This document shows positions 45,660 through 54,987 of a stretch of DNA of 64,000 nt, one piece after another. The stretch lies in the NCBI GenBank assembly GCA_014192545.1, contig BJHL01000002.1:326863-390862 (forward strand), read 5' to 3'. Source of the stretch: Phycisphaerae bacterium. GTDB taxonomy: Bacteria > Planctomycetota > Phycisphaerae > Phycisphaerales > UBA1924. Position 1 is the stretch's first letter. Every line of letters begins with the position of its first letter. Position numbers and translations under genes: made by a program. The notes beneath the pieces were generated by a model. It had not been told where the DNA came from, ran no database searches, and saw only the letters and a program-made list of their open reading frames with translations.

Positions 45660-46316
45660 TTAGTACTCCGGGTAATACGGCTCTTCATGGCGGAACATGG
45701 GCCACGTTGAACGATCAATCATCCGCAGCAGCAGCGCGGTGGTCACGCCCGAGCGCGGCAACTGGTCAGGGCCGAACCCCTTGGCATCCGGAAAATCAAC
45801 GTTGAACGTCGTGGTGAACGCGGGCGTGTTGGGATCGTTGCCGTCAATTTCATAAACCGACACCGTGCCCGCCGCGATGCCAGCCCATTCATAGGTATTA
45901 CCCGGCTCGTTGAGGCGATACTCCAGAATTTCGATATGAATCAGCCGCTGCACGCCGCCCAGATCCTCGGCGATCGTGAGCGCATCCCGCGCGGGCCAAC
46001 TGGGCACGCGGTAGGTGTACCGAATGACCTCATCGGCATCGACAAACCCCGACGCCTTGGGCACATTCGCCGAATTCGACAATACCTTGCTGGCCCGCCG
46101 CATGGTCTCTTCGACAAGTTGGGGATGCTCCGACTGAATCGCTCGATCTGCCGATGCGACGACCGCGAAGGTCTTGCCAGCAAGCCCTTCGTACTCCGCA
46201 TCAATGGGGCGCGTGGAGTTACGCCGATACGCCTCGGCCATGCCGCCCGCAAGCTGGCAGCCAGACGAAAGCAACACGCACGCACACAACGCAATCATCA
46301 CGAATGCACTTCGCAT
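45660..46316 (-). CDS. Lipoprotein of unknown function
   Basis: ATG 46314-46316 (MRSAFVMIALCACVLLSSGC) gives 218 residues with a lipobox at the end of the leader. The mature part begins QLAGGMAEAYRRNSTRPIDAEYEGLAGKTFAVVASADRAI and later has LIHIEILEYRLNEPGNTYEWAGIAAGTVSVYEID, a beta-rich pattern seen in planctomycete lipoproteins. I cannot name a function. It is co-directional with the zinc-ribbon genes downstream and with the S9 peptidase upstream, which ends 98 bp before it. Confidence 0.7.
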   Translation of the reverse strand: MRSAFVMIALCACVLLSSGCQLAGGMAEAYRRNSTRPIDAEYEGLAGKTFAVVASADRAIQSEHPQLVEETMRRASKVLSNSANVPKASGFVDADEVIRYTYRVPSWPARDALTIAEDLGGVQRLIHIEILEYRLNEPGNTYEWAGIAAGTVSVYEIDGNDPNTPAFTTTFNVDFPDAKGFGPDQLPRSGVTTALLLRMIDRSTWPMFRHEEPYYPEY

Positions 46317-46414
46317 CGGGCAGCGTACGCGGGGTAAACGTAGTTTGGTTGCATTCAATACCCAAGAACTCAGGGCAATGTTTGGATGAGTAGTTGTCTG
46401 GAGTCGAACGCCAG

Positions 46415-48949
46415 TCAATCCGCCGTCTTTTTCACATACTTATCCAGCCATTCCACCGTCTCAGCTTGCACATGCAGTGCACTTTCCATGCTCGCATATC
46501 CGTGGCTTTCGTAAGGCAGCATCACAAGCTTCGCAGTGCCGCCCAGGCCCTTAATGGCCGCGAACATGCGTTCACTTTGCACCGGGAAAGTGCCGGGGTT
46601 GTTATCAATCTGGCCGTGAATCATGAGCAGCGGCGTCTTGATATTGCCCGCGTAGGTGAAGGGACTCATCTTGGTGTAGGTGTCGGTGGCTTCCCAGTAG
46701 GTGCGGCGTTCACCTTGAAAACCAAAGGGCGTGAGCGTGCGGTTGTAGGCTCCGCTGCGGGCAACGCCTGCTTTGAAAAGATCGCAGTGAGCGAGTAGGT
46801 TCGCCGTCATGAACGCGCCGTAGCTGTGGCCGCCGACGGCGACTCGCTTGGGATCGCCAACGCCGAGCTCGGCAGCTTTATCGATGGCCGCTTTGGCACT
46901 GGCGACGATCTGCGTGACGAAGGTGTCGTTCACGGTTTCGGGATCACCAACGACGGGCATCGTCGCCGCGTCCATCACCGCGTAACCGGCGAAAACCAGG
47001 CACAAGTGACTGATGCCGCCCATGCGGGTAAAGGTGGTGGGGGTTGCACTCACTTGGCCTGCGGTGGACTTGTCGGTGTATTCCAATGGATACGCCCAGA
47101 TAAACAGCGGCAGCGGGCCATCCCGATCCTTGTCGTACCCAGGCGGCAGATACAGCGTCGACGAAAGCTCTACGCCGTCATCGCGTGTGTACTTGATGAG
47201 TTCTTTCTTTACTTCGCGAACCTGCGGGGTTGGGTCTTGGAAGTTTGTGAGCGGTTTGCGATGGCCAGCACTCAACTTTGCTTCATTCGAAGGTGCCGGA
47301 CTGCCACCATGCTGACCACCCAGCAAAATCGTCAACTGAAGGTCGCGGGCAAAGAAGTTTGGAAAATCCGTCGGGCTCTGATAGCTCGTCATGAAGCGAG
47401 CGTTGTCATCCGTCACATCAATCACACTCTCGTACACGTCTGCATCACACTGCCACACGCGCGTCTTTGTGAAGTCCGCGAGCGATTCGCGATCAAGGAA
47501 CGGCCGGTCGCCGGTTGGCGTCGCGCCGTCGCCGCTGAGCCACAACTTGCCGTCATCCACGCGAGCCGCACTGCGACCGTTCTTCATCAGTCGCGAGACG
47601 GGCGAGCCGGGATCGTTGTATCGCTCGTTGATCGACAAGTCTCGCATCAGCTTCGGTGCTGCCGAGGGCTTGTCGAGTTCGTAGAGCCATGTCTTTTCCC
47701 ACTTGCGGTCGCGGTCATACTCGCTGACCATGGCCATCATGTTTCCAGCGGGGTTGGGCTCAATCAATTGCAAGCCGCTGAAGCGATATTGCAACTTGAA
47801 CATCTGACGCGGCTCGCTGGTAAACGGAGCGTCCCACGCGAACATCGCATCGCGGAAGTCCGCCTTGTTCTTGGGGTCGCCGCCGTCGAGAGCTTCGGCG
47901 TACATGATCTGCGACGGCGCGAGATCGTTCCACATGAACCCGCGCGGGCCGGTCTCGACGCCTTCGATGGGAATTTGGTCGCGCAATCCCACTTGCCGCA
48001 GTTGCTTGACAACCGCACCGGTTTGCATGTCGAGCACGACCGTCACGCTGCCAAACTGCGACGCGGGCACGAGGTACGAATAGGGCCGAGCCACGCGCGA
48101 CGCGAGCAAGTATTTGCCGTCGGGCGAAACGTCCATGCCTGTCCACGTATCCGCTTGTGCAAGCGTGCGAACCTTGCCGCTCGCGCTGTCGATCACTGCA
48201 AGCTGCGTTGACATCAGCCAGTCAAACACTTGCTCGTCATAGGCATTCTTGAGCAAGTCCTGATAGGTCCGCACCTGAGCCTTCTTGCCCAGCGTTTCCT
48301 GCACCACGGGGCCTGTCGGCACAGCAGGCTCAACTGGCATCGCGCCTCGCACATCAGGAATTAATCGCACGAGCAAACTGGTTCCATCCGCCAGCCACCG
48401 CGCCGCGCTGCCCGAAGCCGCGTTGAGTTTCTTGCCATCAAGCAGTTCGCGAACGCTGCCGTCTTTGGCTGCCTGCGAAGTCTCGCCCATCCACAGCTCG
48501 GTGCGATCCGCAAACGTCACCATGACCATGAATCGCGAGCCGTCGTTGTTCCACGCGGGCCTGCCCAGCGAAGCACCCGCCGGCAACTTGAGCGTGACGC
48601 CAACTTCGCTCGCCGCCGCGTCCATCTTCCGCAAACTCAGCGAGACAAACTGCCGAGGACCGTGCGGCCCATTCGTCAGCGGGTTGTACCGTCCGCCCGC
48701 CAATCGCAGCATCGGAGCGGCCAAATCACTCACGGGCGGCAACGCCTCGCGATGCAGCAGCATCATCCATGTGCGCGACGGATCCATCGACACCATCGGG
48801 GCGGGCTTGGCTTCGACGATATCGGCAATCGCCGCGGGTGGCCGCTTGTATGTTGAAGCACTGTCCTGCCCGAAGGCGGACGAAACACCGGTAGTGGCAA
48901 GCGTGGTCATAGTGAGAAGCGTCGCAGCGACAAGAGAAGCAGTTCGCAT
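46415..48949 (-). CDS. S9-family serine peptidase (prolyl oligopeptidase/glutamyl endopeptidase-like)
   Basis: ATG 48947-48949 gives 844 residues with a signal peptide (LVAATLLTMTTLATTGVSSAFG), so the enzyme is exported. An N-terminal beta-propeller of about 550 residues leads to an alpha/beta-hydrolase domain. The catalytic triad by position is Ser709 in GGHSYGAF, Asp782 in HGQIDNNPG and His816 in YESHGYAS. The propeller and the HGQIDNN motif are like plastid/bacterial glutamyl endopeptidase-type S9 enzymes. It probably degrades peptides in the periplasm. It is divergent from proS with 119 bp between starts. Confidence 0.93.
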   Translation of the reverse strand: MRTASLVAATLLTMTTLATTGVSSAFGQDSASTYKRPPAAIADIVEAKPAPMVSMDPSRTWMMLLHREALPPVSDLAAPMLRLAGGRYNPLTNGPHGPRQFVSLSLRKMDAAASEVGVTLKLPAGASLGRPAWNNDGSRFMVMVTFADRTELWMGETSQAAKDGSVRELLDGKKLNAASGSAARWLADGTSLLVRLIPDVRGAMPVEPAVPTGPVVQETLGKKAQVRTYQDLLKNAYDEQVFDWLMSTQLAVIDSASGKVRTLAQADTWTGMDVSPDGKYLLASRVARPYSYLVPASQFGSVTVVLDMQTGAVVKQLRQVGLRDQIPIEGVETGPRGFMWNDLAPSQIMYAEALDGGDPKNKADFRDAMFAWDAPFTSEPRQMFKLQYRFSGLQLIEPNPAGNMMAMVSEYDRDRKWEKTWLYELDKPSAAPKLMRDLSINERYNDPGSPVSRLMKNGRSAARVDDGKLWLSGDGATPTGDRPFLDRESLADFTKTRVWQCDADVYESVIDVTDDNARFMTSYQSPTDFPNFFARDLQLTILLGGQHGGSPAPSNEAKLSAGHRKPLTNFQDPTPQVREVKKELIKYTRDDGVELSSTLYLPPGYDKDRDGPLPLFIWAYPLEYTDKSTAGQVSATPTTFTRMGGISHLCLVFAGYAVMDAATMPVVGDPETVNDTFVTQIVASAKAAIDKAAELGVGDPKRVAVGGHSYGAFMTANLLAHCDLFKAGVARSGAYNRTLTPFGFQGERRTYWEATDTYTKMSPFTYAGNIKTPLLMIHGQIDNNPGTFPVQSERMFAAIKGLGGTAKLVMLPYESHGYASMESALHVQAETVEWLDKYVKKTAD

Positions 48950-49068
48950 GCTTGATGATTGGCGCGGCTGATGCGTCGCGTTACAGCCCTGACGCCACAA
49001 TGACCAATGACGCTGAAAGCAGCCACCCGCAACGCCAACCTCAATCTCTCTTCCTACCCTCGCGACCT

Positions 49069-50988
49069 ATGGCAACCGGCTCGCAGATCGTCATTTCCAA
49101 CGTCCGCCGCGGCGCAGTCGCCCGCTGGTCGAGCTCGCTCATTCCCACCACGCGCGAGGCTCCCAAAGACGCGGAAGTGCCTAGTCACGTTCTGCTGCAC
49201 CGCGGCGGCTTCATCCGCCCCGTCGGTGCGGGCATTTACGACTACCTGCCCCTGGCCCTGCGCGTCATCAACAAGGTCGCGGACATCGTGCGCGAGGAAA
49301 TGAACGCCGCTGGCGCCAGCGAACTACTTATGCCCGCGCTCGAGCCCTTCGAACTCTTCAAAGACACCAAGCGTGACGAGGCCTATGGCGACAACCTCTT
49401 CCGCGTGAAGGACCGCAAAGGCCGCATGAATGCCCTCGCGCCCACGCACGAAGAAGTCATCACCGACCTCATGATCGGCTGCGTCAACAGCTATAAACAG
49501 TTGCCGCTCAATCTCTATCAAGTGCAAACCAAGTTCCGCGACGAAGCCCGCCCGCGTGCCGGCCTCCTGCGCTGTCGCGAGTTCATCATGAAGGACGCTT
49601 ACTCCTTCCACGCGACCCTCGAAGGTCCGGGCGGCCTCAACGACACCTACGACGCGATGTACCGCGCGTACACCAACATCTTCACGCGCTGCCAGCTCGA
49701 CTTCAGCGCGGTCGAAGCCGAAAGCGGCCCCATCGGCGGCTCGGCCAGTCACGAGTTCATGGTCAACTGTGCGAGCGGCGAAGACACGATTCTCAAGTGC
49801 CTCAAGAGCGGTTACGCCGCGAACGTTGAAAAGTGCGACGTCGGCCCACGTCCCGGGCCCAGCAAGGGCTACTTCGCGGGCGAAGCAACGGGCACGCTGG
49901 AAGAACATCACACGCCCAACTTGCCGGGCATCGACGATGTCGCAAAGTTCATGAAGGTCAAGCCGGAGAACATGCTCAAGACGATCGTCTTCAAAGTGCA
50001 AAGCAGCGCCGAAGACCTCGCGAAGTATGGCGAAGAGTGGGTGGTTGCGGTGGTTCGCGGAGATCATGACGTGAACGAAGGCAAAGTCCGCGACGTGAGC
50101 GGCTGCAAGATCGCTCTCGCCGACGTGAAGGAAGCCGAAGCGAAAGGTTTTGCCATCGGCTTCGTTTCGCCGCGCGCATGCGTGGGCCAGAAGGGCGTGC
50201 TGATGATCGTCGATCGCGACGCCGCTGTTGGTTTCGACGATGCGAAAGCCAAGTCCATGTTCTGGGTGACTGGCGGCGACAAGAAAGACTATCACGTCAA
50301 GCACTTCAACTGGCAACGCGATCTTGGCAAAGACCCGCTCGACGCACAAGGCTTCGCGACTGACAAAGGCTTTCCCGTTGGCGGCCTGCGCGGCGGCGAC
50401 AAGGACATGGTCGTCGCGGATATTCGCAACGCCATGGTGGGCGATCCGTCTCCCAAACTCGCGGGCGAAAAACTCACCGCCAGCCGAGGCATCGAAGTTG
50501 GTCACATCTTCAAACTTGGCACCAAGTACAGCGAAGCGATGGGCCTGCAAATCCTCGATGAAAAGCAGCAGAAACAAACCGTCATCATGGGCTGCTACGG
50601 CATCGGCGTCAGCCGCACCATGGCGGCGTGCGTTGAAATGAGCCATGACGAGAACGGCCCCGTGTGGCCCAACGCCATCGCGCCCTATCACGTCATCCTC
50701 TGCATGTTGCAACCCGCCGACGCGGCTCAACAGCAACTCTGCAAGCAGCTCGCGAGCGAACTTTCGGCGGCGGGCGTTGACGTCCTCATCGACGACCGCG
50801 ACGACCGCCCGGGTCCCAAGTTCAAAGACGCCGATCTCACCGGCATCCCGATTCGCGTCACCCTCGCCGACAAAGCCCTCGCGGCTGGGGGCGTGGAGTT
50901 CAAGCTTCGGCGGGACAAGACCGGCAAGGGCGACATTGTCGCGGTCGCGGACGTTGTTGCCAAGTGCGTGGCGACGTTGAATTCGTAA
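49069..50988 (+). CDS. proS: Prolyl-tRNA synthetase
   Basis: ATG 49069-49071 gives 639 residues; an upstream ATG at 49000 adds 23. Class II motifs are visible: GIYDYLPLALRVINKV, motif 2 with RCREFIMKDAYSFH and motif 3 with GCYGIGVSRTMAACVE. Between motifs 2 and 3 is a long insertion (about residues 230-450) with KVKPENMLKTIVF and VAVVRGDHDVNEGKVR, the YbaK-like editing domain of bacterial-type ProRS. A C-terminal anticodon-binding domain follows. It charges tRNA-Pro and hydrolyses mischarged Ala-tRNA-Pro. Confidence 0.97.
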   Translation: MATGSQIVISNVRRGAVARWSSSLIPTTREAPKDAEVPSHVLLHRGGFIRPVGAGIYDYLPLALRVINKVADIVREEMNAAGASELLMPALEPFELFKDTKRDEAYGDNLFRVKDRKGRMNALAPTHEEVITDLMIGCVNSYKQLPLNLYQVQTKFRDEARPRAGLLRCREFIMKDAYSFHATLEGPGGLNDTYDAMYRAYTNIFTRCQLDFSAVEAESGPIGGSASHEFMVNCASGEDTILKCLKSGYAANVEKCDVGPRPGPSKGYFAGEATGTLEEHHTPNLPGIDDVAKFMKVKPENMLKTIVFKVQSSAEDLAKYGEEWVVAVVRGDHDVNEGKVRDVSGCKIALADVKEAEAKGFAIGFVSPRACVGQKGVLMIVDRDAAVGFDDAKAKSMFWVTGGDKKDYHVKHFNWQRDLGKDPLDAQGFATDKGFPVGGLRGGDKDMVVADIRNAMVGDPSPKLAGEKLTASRGIEVGHIFKLGTKYSEAMGLQILDEKQQKQTVIMGCYGIGVSRTMAACVEMSHDENGPVWPNAIAPYHVILCMLQPADAAQQQLCKQLASELSAAGVDVLIDDRDDRPGPKFKDADLTGIPIRVTLADKALAAGGVEFKLRRDKTGKGDIVAVADVVAKCVATLNS

Positions 50989-51066
50989 ACACTCGTCCTT
51001 TTCGTCAGCCGATGACAGATACCACCGAATCTCGCGAGAGTTATTCGTGCTTCGTGTTTCGAGCTT

Positions 51067-51564
51067 CTACTCGACGACGCGCTTCGCAAGCAGGCGATTT
51101 CTTCGCGCGGCGAGTTTCTTTTGCTGCGCAGCGAGGAATTGCATGTGACCCATAAACATGCCAAAGTACACGACGAGGAAGAGAACACCGAACACATTGA
51201 ATAGTCTCTCGTCCTCGATAAGTGTCACGAACACCGACATAACTCCAAAGCCAACTGAGTTAGCTGTACCGAAAACCAACAATCTATTCCACCGACGGAA
51301 TCTCCCAAGCACACCGTCATACCCGCGAAGCATCCGAAAGTGAGTCACGAGGACGAGGAGCTGGCTGCCCACAATCATCGGCGAAAACCAAATGGGCCAC
51401 CTCGGCGACTCATTCAAATAAATCTGGATCGTGCTTGCGAGGGTCAGCACTGCGAAACCGCACGCAACCACGAAAAGTGTGCCGCCCCAAAACGGTGACA
51501 AAAGCTTCTTTCCACCTACGCGGAAGGGGACCGTGGGTTCTGGATTTGTGACGGTTGTGTTCAT
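51067..51564 (-). CDS. Small membrane protein of unknown function
   Basis: ATG 51562-51564 (MNTTVTNPEP) gives 165 residues with four membrane segments (LFVVACGFAVLTLASTI; WFSPMIVGSQLLVLVTHF; LVFGTANSVGFGVMSVFV; FGVLFLVVYFGMFMGHM) and a strongly basic C-terminus (QQKKLAARRNRLLAKR). I know no family for it. It lies alone between convergent proS and the divergent pdeM-like gene. Confidence 0.55.
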   Translation of the reverse strand: MNTTVTNPEPTVPFRVGGKKLLSPFWGGTLFVVACGFAVLTLASTIQIYLNESPRWPIWFSPMIVGSQLLVLVTHFRMLRGYDGVLGRFRRWNRLLVFGTANSVGFGVMSVFVTLIEDERLFNVFGVLFLVVYFGMFMGHMQFLAAQQKKLAARRNRLLAKRVVE

Positions 51565-51633
51565 CTTGTTGCCGAAGCCGCTAATCATAGAGCAAGTCGC
51601 AGCATCGCTACGCTCACGACTCAGGACGCCGTC

Positions 51634-52296
51634 TTGTTCACACACGCCGCTCCATCTATCACGCTGACAATCGCCAACGAAACCATGACACTGCTCCCCC
51701 AGCGTGCCGTGTGGTGGGGGCGTTGCAAGACGCTGCTCATCAGTGATCTGCATCTGGGCAAGGTCGAGACCTTCGCGTCCGTCGGCGTGCCCCTGCCCGC
51801 GATGATGCACTCGCAACTCGCCACTCTGTCGGCTCTCATCTCCGCGACCCACTGCGAGCGTGTGCTGATGCTGGGCGATGTGCTGCACGCACCGGCGGGC
51901 CTCACGCCGCTGATGATCGATGAAGTCGCCCGCTGGCGCGAGCAGCAGGGGTGCTCGTTCGCCATCGTGCCGGGCAATCACGACCGGCACATCGAAAAAG
52001 TCGCGAACTGGTGGAACATGCAGGTGCTTCCGGATGTGTATCACGAAGGCCCGTTCGCCTTCACGCACATCCCGCGCGAAATCGCCGGCAAGTTTACTTG
52101 GGCTGGCCACGTGCATCCTGTCGTCAAACTTCGTTCATCATCCGACACGCTCAAACTCTGGTGCTTCGTCATGGACGAAGCCGCACGCGTCGCAATTCTG
52201 CCCGCGTTCTGCGACTTCACCTCCGGCGGCCGATTCGAGCGGACACCAAGCACACGCGTTTTTGCAATCGCCGAAGGACAAGTCATCGAAGTGTGA
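51634..52296 (+). CDS. pdeM: PdeM-like metallophosphoesterase
   Basis: The frame opens at TTG 51634-51636 (220 residues); an ATG at 51685 would remove part of the first strand, so I keep the longer form. Motifs ISDLHLGK, LGDVLHAP, PGNHDRHI and WAGHVHPVV are the phosphoesterase set. The layout and the Leu-rich N-terminus (TLLPQRAVWWGRCKTLLISDLH) match 'ligase-associated DNA damage response endonuclease PdeM'. In other bacteria it is linked with Lhr helicase and ligase genes, which are absent here. A nuclease or cyclic-nucleotide role is unproved. Confidence 0.8.
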   Translation: MFTHAAPSITLTIANETMTLLPQRAVWWGRCKTLLISDLHLGKVETFASVGVPLPAMMHSQLATLSALISATHCERVLMLGDVLHAPAGLTPLMIDEVARWREQQGCSFAIVPGNHDRHIEKVANWWNMQVLPDVYHEGPFAFTHIPREIAGKFTWAGHVHPVVKLRSSSDTLKLWCFVMDEAARVAILPAFCDFTSGGRFERTPSTRVFAIAEGQVIEV

Positions 52297-52322
52297 TGCT
52301 CGCACAATTATCTTCGTAGCGT

Positions 52323-52586
52323 TCAGAGCCCACCCGTTCCAATGCTCTCAAATTGGTCCTGCCCACGCACCTCGTTGGGGATTGATTCACGCTGCTTCTG
52401 AGCACGAGCAATCGACGGATCGGCCGCGCCAATCCCGGTGCACAACGCACCAACCAACGCCCACGCACGCAACGAGGCGACAAAACCTCTCAGCCAACCA
52501 CTCCGTTTTACATAACATATCTTATAGGACGTTGGATTTGCCGCAGAATCCCGTTTTTCATCAACCCCAAATCGCCCTTTATCCAT
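52323..52586 (-). CDS. Possible small secreted protein
   Basis: An 87-codon frame leftward encodes RGFVASLRAWALVGALCTGIGAA, a good signal-peptide-like segment, followed by a short polar tail ending in SIGTGGL. The start is uncertain: the first 30 codons include an AT-rich stretch (52504-52530) that looks more like a promoter than coding DNA. It lies in the 376-bp gap between the pdeM-like gene and the ammonia-lyase gene, on the opposite strand. I rate it as plausible but weak. Confidence 0.3.
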   Translation of the reverse strand: MDKGRFGVDEKRDSAANPTSYKICYVKRSGWLRGFVASLRAWALVGALCTGIGAADPSIARAQKQRESIPNEVRGQDQFESIGTGGL

Positions 52587-52672
52587 CGCACAACTCCAAA
52601 GTTCCGCACTCGCAGTCTACCAACAACCACGCCCCAACGCAACTCCCAGCCGTTGCGGTACACTCGCTGCCT

Positions 52673-54187
52673 ATGCCAACCGTTCTACTGACAGGCGGCC
52701 CCGTCACGATCCAAAACGTTGTCGACGTCGCCCGCCACGACCACCCCATTGCTCTCGCCGACGATGCCCGCCAAACGATGATCGCCAGCCGGAAGGTCGT
52801 GGAGACGTGCCTAACAGACGGCTTGGCTCATTACGGCATCAACACCGGATTCGGCAGTTTGTCGCGGACCCGCGTCAACGCCGACGAACTGCGCGACCTG
52901 CAACGCAACCTGATTCGCTCGCATGATGCGGGTGTCGGAGCCCCCCTACCCGCCGAGATTGTGCGCGCGACGATGTTCCTGCTTGCCGCGAGTTTGTCGA
53001 GGGGCAAGTCAGGCGTGCGACCGGATGTGGTGACGCTGCTGATCGAAATGTTGAATAGGGGGGTTACGCCTTTCGTGCCTTCGGTCGGCTCGGTTGGGGC
53101 CTCGGGCGATCTTGCCCCCTTGGCGTCAATTGCCATGGCTCTGATAGGCGAGGGCGAAGCGACGTACGCCGGCAGCACGCTTCCAAGCGGCAACATTCTT
53201 CGCTCCATGGGTCTTGCTCCTATCACGCTTGAGGCCAAAGAAGGCCTCGCGCTCATCAATGGCACGCACCTCATGGCCGGCATCGGCGCGTTGCTCGTCA
53301 ATGACTGCGACCGTTTGTTCGCGGCGGCTATTGGTGCTGCGGCGATGGCGATTGATGCGAGTAGGGCCAGTCATTCGTTCCTTGATCCACGCGTACACGT
53401 TGCTCGCAATCAACCGTCTCAGATCGAGGTTGCTGGCCGCGTAGCCAGCATGCTCAAGGGCAGTCAGATCGTTGAGAGCCACAAGGTCAACGACCCGCGT
53501 GTGCAGGACCCCTATTGCCTGCGGTGCATTCCGCAAGTGCTGGGTGGTTCCTGGGGTTGCCTGAGTTATGTAAAACGTCAGATCGAGCAAGAGCTTGGCG
53601 CCGTCACCGACAACCCGCTTGTTTTCGCCGACGGTCCGCTCGAAAAAGCCTTGATCTCCGCCGGCAACTTCCACGGCATGCCTCTCGCAGTGCCACTTGA
53701 TTGTGCCGCCATCGCGATCAGCCACATCGCCGGCATCAGCGAGCGTCGGACGTTCTGGATGCTCAGTGCCTTCGATGCTGAAACGCACCTGCCCCCGTAC
53801 CTAGCGAAAAAACCTGGCGTTCACAGCGGACTGATGATCGCTCAGTACACGGCCGCGGCGTGCTGCAACGAGATCATCACGCTGTGCATGGCTGCGAGCC
53901 CGATCAATGTCGTGACGAGCGCGGGCATCGAGGACTACAACAGTTTTGGCCCGCGATCTGCGATGAAGGCCCGCCGAGCGGTTGAACTTGCGATGTACGT
54001 TGTCGCCACTGAGTTGCTTTGTGCTGCTGAGGCTCTTGAATATCACCGCCCGCTGCGAAGCGGCGATGGCGTTGAGAAGATCCATGCTGCCGTCCGCAAC
54101 GTCATCGCCCCACTCACGGGCGACCGCCCACCCGGACCCGATATCACGCTGGTAGCCGAAGCTATCGCCGATGGCACGTTTGGTTGA
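52673..54187 (+). CDS. hutH: Histidine ammonia-lyase-like MIO enzyme
   Basis: ATG 52673-52675 gives 504 residues. The MIO-forming Ala-Ser-Gly lies in SVGASGDLAPLA. Other signatures are YGINTGFGSLSRTRV, LQRNLIRSHDAGVGAPL with the Ser-His typical of HAL, and NGTHLM, GNFHG and QDPYCLRCIPQVLGG. The C-terminal motif normally TSANQEDHVSM in HAL is TSAGIEDYNSFG, partly like phenylalanine/tyrosine lyases. The enzyme removes ammonia from an aromatic amino acid, most likely histidine, giving urocanate. No hutU, hutI or hutG genes are near. Confidence 0.85.
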   Translation: MPTVLLTGGPVTIQNVVDVARHDHPIALADDARQTMIASRKVVETCLTDGLAHYGINTGFGSLSRTRVNADELRDLQRNLIRSHDAGVGAPLPAEIVRATMFLLAASLSRGKSGVRPDVVTLLIEMLNRGVTPFVPSVGSVGASGDLAPLASIAMALIGEGEATYAGSTLPSGNILRSMGLAPITLEAKEGLALINGTHLMAGIGALLVNDCDRLFAAAIGAAAMAIDASRASHSFLDPRVHVARNQPSQIEVAGRVASMLKGSQIVESHKVNDPRVQDPYCLRCIPQVLGGSWGCLSYVKRQIEQELGAVTDNPLVFADGPLEKALISAGNFHGMPLAVPLDCAAIAISHIAGISERRTFWMLSAFDAETHLPPYLAKKPGVHSGLMIAQYTAAACCNEIITLCMAASPINVVTSAGIEDYNSFGPRSAMKARRAVELAMYVVATELLCAAEALEYHRPLRSGDGVEKIHAAVRNVIAPLTGDRPPGPDITLVAEAIADGTFG

Positions 54188-54239
54188 GTTTTGGCCTCGA
54201 GTTGGCCGATCACTCTTTATCGGCACGAAGGAGTAGTCC

Positions 54240-54938
54240 ATGCTCACGGTCGGTTCACTCGCGCCGGACTTCACGCTTTCTGACCACGCGGGTGTCACGC
54301 ACACGCTCTCGCAATATCGCGGCAAGCGCGTAGTACTTTATTTCTACCCCAAGGACGACACGCCAAGCTGCACGGCCCAAGCGTGCAGGTTTCGCGACCA
54401 GCTCCCCCACTTCTCCGGGCTTGACGCAGTCGTGCTGGGCGTAAGTGCCGACACCCAGCGCAGCCACCAGAAGTTTGCCCGCAAGTTGAAGCTCAACTTT
54501 CCGCTACTGACCGACGAATGCGTGGGCGGCACGCCCAGCATGATCGCGGCTTATGGTGCGTGGATCAAGAAAAGTGTGAGCCGCACGACATACCTCATTG
54601 ATGCCCAGGGCCGAATCGAACGCGTGTGGCAGAAGGTCAATCCAGTCTACAACTCCGTTGAAGTGCTGAACGTCATCCGCGGTTTGCCCGTGCAAGAGAT
54701 CGAAGCCAAGACCCCGCCAATGTTCATAATCGAGGCAGACGAGCCCATACCCGTTGGCCGCAAAGTGAGCAAAAAGGCAGGTAAGAAGGCGAGCGGAAAA
54801 CCCACGAAGAAGAAGACCGCGACTGCGAAGCAGGCCAAGAAAGCGGCCAAGAAGGCACCTTCTGCAAAACGGATCGCGAAGAAGTCCAAGCGCAAAGCCT
54901 CATCGCGCAGGCGCAATTTGCCACCAGATCGCCCGTAA
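54240..54938 (+). CDS. bcp: Bcp/PrxQ-type peroxiredoxin with basic C-terminal tail (copy 1)
   Basis: The 232-residue protein starts MLTVGSLAPDFTLSDHAG. Peroxidatic Cys44 and resolving Cys49 lie in DDTPSCTAQACRFRD, as in Bcp/PrxQ thiol peroxidases that reduce peroxides with thioredoxin. The domain ends near residue 170. The remaining about 60 residues are mostly Lys, Ala and Ser (SKKAGKKASGK, KQAKKAAKKAPSAK), like histone H1 tails. Ser replaces the usual Gly before Cys44 and may tune reactivity. A paralog follows 49 bp downstream. Confidence 0.9.
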   Translation: MLTVGSLAPDFTLSDHAGVTHTLSQYRGKRVVLYFYPKDDTPSCTAQACRFRDQLPHFSGLDAVVLGVSADTQRSHQKFARKLKLNFPLLTDECVGGTPSMIAAYGAWIKKSVSRTTYLIDAQGRIERVWQKVNPVYNSVEVLNVIRGLPVQEIEAKTPPMFIIEADEPIPVGRKVSKKAGKKASGKPTKKKTATAKQAKKAAKKAPSAKRIAKKSKRKASSRRRNLPPDRP

Positions 54939-54987
54939 ATCGCAAGTCGCATTTCCGACGAAAGCCATGCAACCAAGGAGTTCTCGC

